A stretch of 9,982 nt of DNA from Acetobacteraceae bacterium (GTDB taxonomy: Bacteria > Pseudomonadota > Alphaproteobacteria > Acetobacterales > Acetobacteraceae). The notes below the pieces were generated by a model. The model was given only the letters and a program-made list of their open reading frames with translations, was not told where the DNA came from and searched no databases. A program made the translations under genes and the position numbers. Positions 1 through 6,666 of this stretch are shown here, in pieces. Position 1 is the first letter of the stretch. Each line of letters begins with the position of its first letter. The stretch spans positions 1-9,982 of the forward strand of contig JASHVB010000470.1 of assembly GCA_030039695.1 (NCBI GenBank), given 5' to 3'.

Positions 1-95
1 GCCCCGTCGATGACCATCCTCACGTCAAGCCGCAGCGCCGCTGCCTGTGTCTGAAAATGCCCGCGCCCCAGTTCCTTGATTCGCTCGAGCGGCAT
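1..95 (-). CDS. N-terminal fragment of third operon gene (possible aldehyde dehydrogenase)
   Basis: The first 31 codons of a gene that runs off the left edge. The ATG at 95-93 is preceded by AAGAGGA with a 5-nt spacer, a good ribosome binding site, and lies 11 bp after the stop of the Rieske fusion gene, so it is almost certainly cotranscribed. The visible protein starts MPLERIKELGRGHF and reaches LDVRMVIDG. A short leader followed by an 'M-[VLF]-I-[DN]-G' stretch is how many aldehyde dehydrogenases begin, and such an enzyme would fit downstream of an oxygenase that releases an aldehyde, as in choline or carnitine breakdown. That assignment is inference from nine residues and is weak. The existence of the gene is much better supported than its function. 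Confidence 0.6.
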   Translation of the reverse strand, partial: MPLERIKELGRGHFQTQAAALRLDVRMVIDG

Positions 96-106
96 CGGCG
101 TCCTCT

Positions 107-2308
107 TTACAACTCGAAGATAAGACCGGTTTCCTTCGCCGACGCCGCCGGAGCCGAGCAGCAGAGCAGCGCCTGCCCCTCCTCCAAGGCAGCTACCGGC
201 TCGTCCAGATACTCGACGTCGCCCTGTTTCATCATCGTCACGCAGGTTCCGCAGACGCCGGAACGACAGCCAAACGCCGGAGCAATCCCCAAGCCCTCGG
301 CGAATTCCAAGAGCGTACCATGCTCGGGCGTCCATTCGGCCTTGATGCCCGATTTGGCGAAGTAAACCGAGACTGGGGGTATGCGCTTCCGCACCGCGTG
401 GATTTCTGGCTTCAACCTCAGTGCACCGCCGAACGATTCCAAGTGGATGCGCTCCCGAGGTACGTCCGCCGCAATCAGCCCGTCATAGAGCGACTGCATG
501 AACGGGGTCGGCCCGCACAGATAGAAATCGCAATCCGCAAGTGGCAAAAGCTGCTTCAACAGGTCCGGGCAAACCCGCCCGACGCTGTCATGCGTTTCGC
601 CCAGCTGATCCGACGCCTCTGGAGCACTGTAGCAGACATGTACCGCGAGGTGTGGATGCTCAGCCGCAAGTGCGCGGACGTGGGGACCAAATGCATGTTC
701 GCGTCCGCTACGCGCCCCGTGAACGAAATGGACCTTACGCTGCAACCCTCCCGGTTGGATGACAAGATGGTTCAGCATAGCGATCATCGGCGTCACGCCG
801 ACCCCACCCGAGACGAGCGCCACCGACCGCTTGCTGGTTTCATCGAGCACGAACTTGCCACGGGGTGCCATCGCCTCCAGCCGGAACCCCGGCCCGGCGT
901 GGTCGTGCAGGAACGTCGAAACCGAGGCGTCTCTGCCTTCGCGCTTTATGGAAAGCCGGTAATGACTGCCGTCCGTCACGTCGGAGATCGTGTAGGTTCG
1001 CAGCATCGGCCGTTTCTCGCCGGGAATCATTATCCGGATCGGCAAGAATTGCCCCGGTAGGGCCGGTGCTAACGTCTCGTTGTCCATGCGGCGCAGGTAG
1101 AATGAGGAGATGACCTCGCTCTCCCGCTCCACCTTGATCACCTCGTAGGGGTGATACGTATTGCCGTCCTCCGCTGGCGCGGACGCCTGCTCGGCATCTG
1201 CCGCAAGAGCGCGCACCACCAGGCTCTGGAAATGGATCGCCAGGTGCTCGGCACTGGGGAGGAACCGCGCCTTCTCGGGCAAGCCTGAGCGGAGCCCGAT
1301 CTGCACCGAGTCGGTCAGCTCATCATCCTCCAGACCGACCTGGCGATTAAACGAGATCAGCTCTTCGGCAAATTCCCTGGTTACGCCGGGGGCGAAATAC
1401 TGCTCCGAAAATCCTTTAGCTCCGTTCGGCCCGTTCGGCAGCCACACATCCACCGAGAGGTTGGGGAAGCCTGGGTTGATACTGATCGTAACGTTCGGCC
1501 ATAACAAATGATACTGAGCCTGACCAATTTTGCCGCGCGCATCGTAAATCTTGATCTGGCTCTTGCCCTCCAGAGCCGAGTCCCGAACGTGACCGATCTG
1601 GCTCGAGAACCAGTCCTCATATGTAAGCACGTAATTTTCCGGCTTGACGTCAATCGCGGCGCTGAATCCAGGATGCGCGACCGCACAATGATAGCACTCG
1701 AGGTAGTTTTCGAGCATAGTCTTCCAGTTCGCAGAGGACTCCCACTCGTCCCGGCTGTAGAGTTCCAGGGAACCGAGATCGATTCCGCTCTCGCGAATAA
1801 GATCGAGCACGCGACCATAGTAGGCACTCGCGGGCTTGGTCCCCGGATCGAGATTGACGAAAACGAACGGGCCGACTGCCTCGACCTGAATTGGCAGCAG
1901 CGGATAATCTTCGACACGGAACTCGGGATCGCCTTCTGAACGCGGTGCACCCTTGAGATGCCCGTTCAGATCATAGACCCAGGCGTGATAGGCGCACTGG
2001 ATCATCCTGACGTTGCTGCGGCCCTTCAGCACCTGATGCCTCCGGTGGCGGCAGACATTGACGAACGCGGCAAGCCCGTTCGCATTGCGCACCACCGCAA
2101 CCGGCACGTTGCCAGAGACTCCGGTTATATAGTCCCCAATGTTCCGCAGTTCCCGCAATGATCCAATATATTGCCAGGTCCGGCGAAATATCTTCGCCAT
2201 CTCAAGCTCGGTGATCGCGGGATCGGTGTACCATGCGACCGGTAGCGACTCGCCACGCTGGACGGCCGCCAAGAGGCTCTCATAAGTTTCGGACGCTTGC
2301 AGGCTCAT
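107..2308 (-). CDS. Self-sufficient Rieske non-heme iron oxygenase fused to flavin/[2Fe-2S] reductase
   Basis: A 733-residue fusion of two proteins that are normally separate. Residues 1-370 are a Rieske oxygenase alpha subunit: the Rieske cluster motif is C86-x-H88...C105-x2-H108, and the catalytic iron site is E204, H207, H212 with D328 as likely third ligand. Glu rather than Asp at the bridging position is also seen in carnitine monooxygenase CntA, and the 'VQ-x-GL' region resembles the GbcA/CntA quaternary-amine group. A linker around 371-386 leads to a reductase: flavin motif RTYTIS (437-442), NAD(P)H motif GGVGVTP (501-507), CGP (598-600), and a plant-type [2Fe-2S] ferredoxin with C681, C686, C689 and probably C716. 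This is the GbcB/CntB/VanB order. One chain could thus carry electrons from NAD(P)H to the active site. The start at 2308 has GGAGAA upstream and overlaps the transporter stop (ATGA); an in-frame extension to 2527 lies inside the transporter and is rejected. The substrate is unknown. Confidence 0.93.
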   Translation of the reverse strand: MSLQASETYESLLAAVQRGESLPVAWYTDPAITELEMAKIFRRTWQYIGSLRELRNIGDYITGVSGNVPVAVVRNANGLAAFVNVCRHRRHQVLKGRSNVRMIQCAYHAWVYDLNGHLKGAPRSEGDPEFRVEDYPLLPIQVEAVGPFVFVNLDPGTKPASAYYGRVLDLIRESGIDLGSLELYSRDEWESSANWKTMLENYLECYHCAVAHPGFSAAIDVKPENYVLTYEDWFSSQIGHVRDSALEGKSQIKIYDARGKIGQAQYHLLWPNVTISINPGFPNLSVDVWLPNGPNGAKGFSEQYFAPGVTREFAEELISFNRQVGLEDDELTDSVQIGLRSGLPEKARFLPSAEHLAIHFQSLVVRALAADAEQASAPAEDGNTYHPYEVIKVERESEVISSFYLRRMDNETLAPALPGQFLPIRIMIPGEKRPMLRTYTISDVTDGSHYRLSIKREGRDASVSTFLHDHAGPGFRLEAMAPRGKFVLDETSKRSVALVSGGVGVTPMIAMLNHLVIQPGGLQRKVHFVHGARSGREHAFGPHVRALAAEHPHLAVHVCYSAPEASDQLGETHDSVGRVCPDLLKQLLPLADCDFYLCGPTPFMQSLYDGLIAADVPRERIHLESFGGALRLKPEIHAVRKRIPPVSVYFAKSGIKAEWTPEHGTLLEFAEGLGIAPAFGCRSGVCGTCVTMMKQGDVEYLDEPVAALEEGQALLCCSAPAASAKETGLIFEL

Positions 2309-3564
2309 GATGGTTCTCCAGGGGTTTCCTGCGCCGCCGCGCTCACCGTTTGTGCGTGAATGTCTGCCCTCACGATCAGTGGAATGCACACGAGCAAGAT
2401 CGCGCTGACACATAAGAGAATCTGACTTACGCCGAACCGGTCTGCCAAAGAAGCAGACAGTGCCGAGGCGCTCATCATCCCCACGGCGTAGGCGATGTTG
2501 TAGATCGCGTAGACCGCCCCATAACAAGCAAGGCCGCGCCGCTCGACCGCATCGCCAAGCTCCGCCGATGTCGGATTAAGCAAGAACGCAAAGGCCCCAT
2601 TCACCACGCAAAGCACGACGCCGGTCAGAATCAGGTTGGGCGTCAGACCGAGCAACGGGAGCGACGCCGCCATCACCAAAATCCCGGCAACGACTGTGCG
2701 CGTCACGCCAAATCGCTCGGTCGCGAAGCTGACCAAAGGGGTGACAAATCCGTACATGATCGTTGAGAGCGTGAACAACAGGCCGACCTCGGCTGCACCG
2801 GCCGCGAGCGTGAGTTCGAGATGGCGCGGGAGAACCGGCTCGACGAGGCCCCATGCCCCGGCGGCGATCGCCACCGTGAGCGCCGGCGCGGCCACCGAGC
2901 GGTCCGCGAGCAGCCCGGTGAGGCCCAGCCGACTGCCCTCATGCGCCTTGTCGGGAGGCAGCAGCAAGAAACGTAGGCTGGCATCGACCACCGCAAACCC
3001 GCACAGGACCGCAAAGGGCAGCGCATACCCCCCGTACTGATAAAGCACCCCGGACATCACCGGCCCAAGCACCGAGCCGCCGGTGCTGGCCATCAGCGTG
3101 AAGCCGATCATCCGTACCCGCTGCTCCGGACAGCGGGACGCGACGAGAGCGAGGCCGGCGGTCCAGGTCCCTGCCGAAGCTGCCCCCTGAAACAGCCGGC
3201 CGATCAAGGTGAGCGTAAACCCGTGACTGTGCCAAAGCAGCAGGATGCCGGGCGCGTTGAGCCCCGCCGCGAGCCACATGACCGTGCGGTAGCCGAACCG
3301 GTCGCCGATAATCCCAAAGGGCGGCGTGCTGAGCAGCACGCCAACGGAGTACGCGAAGTACAGAATCGAGAGGTGGCTGGCCGGTCCTCCGGCGGCGGGT
3401 GAGTAGGGGGTTAACGGAACGATCGCGCCATAGATGAGATAGTCGGTAAACACGGCGAACCCGACCGCAACCAGCGCCGTCCACTGCCCTGCTCGCAACC
3501 CGCCAACCTCCGCCCGCCCGCTGACGGAGCCAATGCCGGCGCGTCGCACGGCTCCCGAATGCAC
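2305..3564 (-). CDS. MFS transporter, 12-TM drug/metabolite type
   Basis: A 419-residue polytopic inner-membrane protein of the major facilitator superfamily. About twelve hydrophobic segments are visible, the first near residues 28-52 with an Asp (D41) inside it. Motif A, GIIGDRFGYR, sits at 84-93 in the loop between TM2 and TM3. A motif-C-like stretch, GGSVLGPVMSG (162-172), in TM5 is typical of proton-coupled antiporters of the DHA1/VMAT-like branch. The gene leads the operon; its stop overlaps the oxygenase start by 4 bp, so the two are translationally coupled and the transporter probably moves the oxygenase substrate or product. The start is GTG at 3564 with AGGAAGA tight against it. A TTG at 3498 preceded by GGAGG at 8 nt is a credible alternative that places the N-terminus just before TM1. 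Direction and substrate cannot be read from the sequence. Confidence 0.9.
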   Translation of the reverse strand: MHSGAVRRAGIGSVSGRAEVGGLRAGQWTALVAVGFAVFTDYLIYGAIVPLTPYSPAAGGPASHLSILYFAYSVGVLLSTPPFGIIGDRFGYRTVMWLAAGLNAPGILLLWHSHGFTLTLIGRLFQGAASAGTWTAGLALVASRCPEQRVRMIGFTLMASTGGSVLGPVMSGVLYQYGGYALPFAVLCGFAVVDASLRFLLLPPDKAHEGSRLGLTGLLADRSVAAPALTVAIAAGAWGLVEPVLPRHLELTLAAGAAEVGLLFTLSTIMYGFVTPLVSFATERFGVTRTVVAGILVMAASLPLLGLTPNLILTGVVLCVVNGAFAFLLNPTSAELGDAVERRGLACYGAVYAIYNIAYAVGMMSASALSASLADRFGVSQILLCVSAILLVCIPLIVRADIHAQTVSAAAQETPGEPS

Positions 3565-3567
3565 TCT

Positions 3568-3579
3568 TCCTACCTAGGA
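3568..3579. promoter_or_regulatory. Small inverted repeat in the leader of the MFS-Rieske operon
   Basis: TCCTA-CC-TAGGA is a perfect 5-bp inverted repeat lying 3 bp upstream of the GTG start and overlapping its ribosome binding site. It could be an operator or simply chance at this length. No convincing -35/-10 pair was recognised in the 100 bp upstream. Confidence 0.2.
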
Positions 3580-4054
3580 CGGCCGCGCTGGGGAAATTTC
3601 TAATCGTGTCCTGCTGGCCGGCATGTCGCGCCAGCATCTACGAAATGCGATGGCTCGCCGTACCGGATAATGCTCCACCACCGATCCGCGACCTTTTGAA
3701 GATGGAAACCGCTGCGCCAGGCCGGATCGTGTCGTGCCCGAATATCGTGGAGAGCTTAGTGGCAGTCCAGGAACGCGACGCCGCGAAGTGGCGCTTTCTT
3801 CGTTTTTTGTCCTATTTTTGCGTTTTCTGTCCTTGTGTCGTGTTTAGACTTTTAGCAAATACTGAGCCGGGACCCAGGCGCTACGAAAGCGCCCTTCCGG
3901 GCATGCTCCGTTCGGGCGGTCGCCGGCAAGCGATCTGCGAACCACGCGACCAAACAGCCGCACCAACGGCACAACCCGCCAGTCACGCGATCCGGAAACA
4001 GCAGACGCTCGAGAAATCAATCAGCCAGGCCGCACGGCGTGCCGCAATTTGTGC
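3580..4054. other. Intergenic region with AT-rich tract, no convincing gene
   Basis: This is the upstream region of the minus-strand catabolic operon. A plus-strand frame is open from 3606 to 4109, and the part from about 3648 to 3795 reads somewhat like protein (for example NIVESLVAVQERDAAKW), but it has no ribosome binding site, no recognised family and runs into T-rich DNA, so it is at best a gene relic. The T-rich tract at 3797-3856 stands out sharply from the GC-rich surroundings. A 6-bp-stem hairpin (GGCGCT/AGCGCC, 3877-3893) follows, without a U-tract on either strand. Confidence 0.5.
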
Positions 4055-4205
4055 GTACTGCTCCTCAGACGTCTGGCGCAGGATCTTATTAGTGGCGAAC
4101 GTGAAATAGCACTTCTCCGCCAGCAGCTCCTCGTCGCGACGCGCACTGCGCCCGCCAGACTCCGGTTGCGCACCGCAGATCGCCTGGTCCTTGTCTGGGT
4201 TAGCC
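4055..4205 (+). pseudogene. Relic of a DDE integrase-type transposase, N-terminal part
   Basis: In one frame the translation reads LISGEREIALLRQQLLVA, then APARLRLRTADRLVLVWVS. This is the pattern of the N-terminal helical region of a common integrase-catalytic-core transposase group, where 'E-x-ALR-Q-QL' is followed by 'R-x-R-L-x-x-x-DRL-x-LVWL'. The match ends abruptly near 4205, and the expected 'RPET-x-x-RWHR' continuation and DDE core are missing. It is therefore a short, non-functional fragment if the resemblance is real. The identification rests on motif memory over about 50 residues, so confidence is limited. Confidence 0.35.
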
Positions 4206-4420
4206 CGTGCATCGCGCCGCACCGAAACCCAGCCGGCCGGCGACGGCCGGCCGCGTTCCAGCACCATCAAACCGGATCGGCTTCAGGAGCGTGGTGCTGC
4301 AAGGCAGTCCGAGGGGCGCCTTTCGGAGATGGCCCACTCATGTTCGAGCGCCCGTTTTGGGTCGGATTCGGTAACCGAGCTTGATCGCCCGCTCCTATTG
4401 CCGCGGTTGAGGCGATCCCC
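4206..4420. other. Gene-free stretch with a GC-rich hairpin
   Basis: No gene is recognisable between the transposase relic and the toxin-antitoxin operon. The stretch contains GCCGGCCG-GCGA-CGGCCGGC (4232-4251), an 8-bp perfect stem closed by a GNRA-type loop on the plus strand. No run of T follows, so it is not a clear intrinsic terminator. Confidence 0.4.
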
Positions 4421-4440
4421 GGGATATGCCAGACTATCCC
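4421..4440. promoter_or_regulatory. Candidate operator of the toxin-antitoxin operon
   Basis: GGGATA and TATCCC form a perfect 6-bp inverted repeat separated by 8 bp, ending exactly where the ribosome binding site of the antitoxin begins. AbrB/MazE-type antitoxins usually repress their own operon by binding palindromes at this position, so this is the likely autoregulatory site. A TTGAGG at 4407 could serve as a -35 box, but its spacing to a -10-like GACTAT is long (19 bp). Confidence 0.35.
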
Positions 4441-4457
4441 AGGAAGGAGTGCTAGCG

Positions 4458-4724
4458 ATGTCACATTCGGTGGTCGGGAAATGGGGCAAGAACCTCGCGA
4501 TCCGTATTCCAATGGAGGTCGCGCGCGCGGCTGGCCTTACAGATGGCGAGAAGGTCGAGGTTGAGACGCAGGCCGGCGACATCGTTGTTCGCCGCCAGGA
4601 GGCGCGTATCCGATCACGCCAAGATGCCGAGGCCGCCGCGGAGGAAATCATTGCCGAGAGCCGACGCCACTCCCTCGGCGGCGTTTCGATTCGGGTGCTG
4701 CTGGAAGACGGGCGCCGAGGGTGA
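4458..4724 (+). CDS. AbrB/MazE-family antitoxin
   Basis: An 88-residue protein with an N-terminal swapped-hairpin (SpoVT/AbrB, MazE-like) DNA-binding domain. The signature is GKWGKNLAIRIP (7-18), followed by 'AAGL-x-x-G-x-x-V-x-V' (24-35) and DIVVRR (41-46). The C-terminal half (about 50-88) is charged and helical and would wrap the toxin. It would neutralise the PIN-domain toxin next door and, with it, repress the operon. The ATG at 4458 is preceded by AGGAAGGAG with an 8-nt spacer, which decides the start; the in-frame extension back to 4191 has no such signal. The stop overlaps the toxin start by 4 bp (GTGA), so the two proteins are translationally coupled. Confidence 0.9.
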   Translation: MSHSVVGKWGKNLAIRIPMEVARAAGLTDGEKVEVETQAGDIVVRRQEARIRSRQDAEAAAEEIIAESRRHSLGGVSIRVLLEDGRRG

Positions 4725-5134
4725 CGCTCGTCCTCGATGCGTCGATGACCATCTCGTGGCTGTTCGACGATGAGCGAACCGAGGCCGCGCACACCGTGAT
4801 GCGCCGCGTTGTTGCGGAAGGAGCGATCGTCCCTTCCCTCTGGCGGTTGGAGGTCGCCAACGTCCTGCGCAACGCGGTGCGGCGGCGGCGCTGCAATGAA
4901 GCATTTGTCGATCGGTCACTGGCAAGGCTCGCTCGCCTTGCAATCAAGCGCGACGAAGAAACCGACGATCACGCCTGGGGATCGACACGGACGCTGGCTC
5001 AGAAGGAAAACCTGAGCCTCTACGACGCCGCTTACCTCGAGCTCGCTATTCGCAGGCGTATGTCGTTGGCTTCCTGCGATCAGGCGCTGCTTGCCGCGGC
5101 GGCCCGAAGGAAGGTGGAGGTCGTCGCAGCCTGA
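4721..5134 (+). CDS. VapC-type PIN-domain toxin (ribonuclease)
   Basis: A 137-residue PIN-domain protein of standard VapC length. The acidic residues that bind the catalytic metal are all present: D6 in VLDAS, E44 in WRLEVANVL, D102 in LYDAAYLELA and D120 in LASCDQALL. Family members cleave RNA, often tRNA or rRNA, and arrest growth when the antitoxin is lost. The start is the GTG at 4721 inside the antitoxin stop, a coupled arrangement that keeps toxin output tied to antitoxin translation. Pairing a PIN toxin with an AbrB/MazE-like antitoxin is common in VapBC systems. No inactivating change is visible, so the pair looks intact. It is probably a stabilising passenger of this accessory region rather than part of the catabolic operon. 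Confidence 0.92.
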   Translation: MTLVLDASMTISWLFDDERTEAAHTVMRRVVAEGAIVPSLWRLEVANVLRNAVRRRRCNEAFVDRSLARLARLAIKRDEETDDHAWGSTRTLAQKENLSLYDAAYLELAIRRRMSLASCDQALLAAAARRKVEVVAA

Positions 5135-5461
5135 CACCGACGAACGCAGACTGCGAATGACCGCTTTGGGGATATGGCGACATGGCGCCTTGTGACCGGG
5201 TAGGGTCGAGACCACACTGGCGGCTCACGGTGGATCTCTGCCTGTCCGCTTCCGGGCCGGGGCGCTTTGAGAGACGACATTCGAGAGGCTTCGCAAAACG
5301 CCATCGCCTTTCGTGAGTTCTGCAAAAACACTCGGCTGATCGGACGTTAAGATTCATGTCAACAGCAGCCTTCGACCTGCATCAGCTGGCATCAGCTTGA
5401 GCCCGCGGGTCATCCCGCGTACGCTGTCCCCTGATGTCGTAGTGCGCGCGAGCGAGCAAGA
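5135..5461. other. Intergenic region, no gene seen
   Basis: About 330 bp between the toxin and the broken dehydrogenase gene. Open frames here are short, lack ribosome binding sites and match nothing recognisable. A tandem 10-bp near-repeat (GCATCAGCTG, GCATCAGCTT) lies at 5379-5398. No terminator with a U-tract follows the toxin gene. Confidence 0.5.
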
Positions 5462-6252
5462 ATGGTTGAACATGTAGCTCTCGTTACTGGAGCTGGGCGC
5501 GGGCTTGGGCGCGTTATGGCGCTTGTCCTGCTGCGTGCAGGCCATCGCGTCTTTTTGACTTCAACCGATCAAGCCTCGCTCCAGGACACGCAGCGCGCGA
5601 ACCATGCGGGTGAACGCGCCGCTGCCGCAACGGCAAATCTTGGTGATGAACACCGCCTCTCCGGGGTCGTCGACGCGGCAGAGAGGCTGTTCGGGCGCGT
5701 TGACATCCTCGTCAACGATGCTGGCGTCCCAACCCACTCTCGCACCAGCCCCTCGATCTCGCGCTCAGCCGAATCCGACGGATGTTCGAGATCAATACCT
5801 TCGCTCCAATCAGGCTCACCCAACTCGTTGCACCTTTCATGATTCAACGTGGTTGGGGAAGAATTGTCGTCATCAGCACCAGTTTGGACACAATGCTGGG
5901 TCCCGGTTACGCCGCATATGGGATGACCAAGGCGTCGGCGGAGGTATTTGTCGCGGGCTTAGCGGCATCGCTGCGCGACACTGGCGTAACGGCGAATGTG
6001 CTGCTGCCAGGTGGAGCGGTTGCGACACGCATGGCTGATCCTGCTGGCACAAGGAAGGGCTTGCTTCCACCCGACATTATGGCCGCGCCCATGGTGTGGC
6101 TGGCATCTGATTCGTCCAACCACGTTACAGGCCATCGGTTTATCGCAGCACGGTGGAATCCCGCTCTTTCTGACGACCAGGCGGCTCAGGCGGCCGGAGC
6201 GCTTGCCGCCTGGGGCGGTCACCGCGACACCAGCATAAGGCCATCGGCATAA
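5462..6252 (+). pseudogene. Short-chain dehydrogenase/reductase, broken by a one-base frameshift
   Basis: An NAD(P)-dependent oxidoreductase of the SDR family, about 263 residues if repaired. The 5' part encodes the Rossmann start (VTGAGRGLG, residues 8-16) and ILVNDAG, where the family usually has NNAG. The frame is then lost: from about 5744 the protein continues one frame away as QPLDLALSRIRRMFEINTF, through ISTS and the catalytic Y-x3-K (YGMTK, 5917-5931), to a normal C-terminus at 6252. Restoring one base between 5743 and 5744 (CGC-AC to CGC-GAC) gives a continuous, family-like sequence. As it stands, the first frame yields a 126-residue product lacking the catalytic half. A real mutation and a sequencing error are both possible; the undamaged downstream half suggests the change is recent. 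The ribosome binding site is weak (GAGCAAGA). The substrate is unknown. Confidence 0.88.
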
Positions 6253-6666
6253 CAGCAACTCCCTGGGCGAGTGTGGCGACATACGATCTTCTGGCAAAGA
6301 TGACGTCGCTTCTTCGAATGGCGGCGTTACGGAAGCGTAGACGGCGCACATTCCGACCGGGTTGGGTCGGGAACTGCCGGGCCGTCCGGGTGGCTTTCTG
6401 CCGGACTGCTTACCGATCGGTATACTACGCTTGGTCCGTCCGCACGCGTCTGACTGCATATTGTCAAAGCGCAAGTCCCTACGGGCAACGACCCGATCCG
6501 CCGATTTGCAGCCGGCGAGATCGTGATGGTGGGGGCGATACCCGACCGGGGTCACCGCACGGGCGTCGCCGAAGCCGAGCAATGCTTCTTCCACGTCCCG
6601 ATGCCCGACAACAGGTCACTGATCTGGTCACATCGCCGGTCACACACGAGGCGCCCGCGCCCGATC
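6253..6666. other. Gene-poor spacer with repeats and a palindrome
   Basis: No convincing gene lies between the dehydrogenase remnant and the end of the convergent methyltransferase. Long open frames exist on both strands, but they lack start signals and recognisable domains. The stretch contains the palindrome TACCGATCGGTA (6411-6422) and three GGTCAC copies spaced exactly 12 bp apart (6614, 6626, 6638), with a further copy at 6550. Confidence 0.5.
6411..6422. promoter_or_regulatory. TetR-like operator palindrome
   Basis: TACCGATCGGTA is a perfect 12-bp palindrome running straight into TATACT (6421-6426), a good -10 box on the plus strand. Palindromes of the ACCG-x-CGGT kind overlapping -10 boxes are typical TetR-family operators. 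No regulator or downstream gene remains here, and no clear -35 box is seen, so it may be an orphaned control region. Confidence 0.35.

Noticed and set aside
320..1060. 246-codon open frame on the plus strand
   Set aside because: Antisense shadow of the reductase half of the fusion gene, with no recognisable domain.
2309..2527. In-frame N-terminal extension of the Rieske fusion gene (start at 2527)
   Set aside because: It lies wholly inside the transporter gene in another frame, and the ATG at 2308 has its own ribosome binding site and the ATGA overlap.
2939..3637. 232-codon minus-strand frame
   Set aside because: Out-of-frame shadow of the MFS gene; composition is Arg-rich, as expected for a shifted GC-rich frame.
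3606..4109. 167-codon plus-strand frame upstream of the operon
   Set aside because: No ribosome binding site or family, and it crosses a T-rich tract; only mentioned as a possible relic.
5959..6594. 211-codon minus-strand frame
   Set aside because: It overlaps the clearly recognisable catalytic half of the dehydrogenase on the other strand and has no domain of its own.
6614..6643. CRISPR-like array from the 12-bp-spaced repeats
   Set aside because: The repeat unit is only 6 bp with 6-bp gaps, far too short for CRISPR repeats and spacers, and no cas gene is present.
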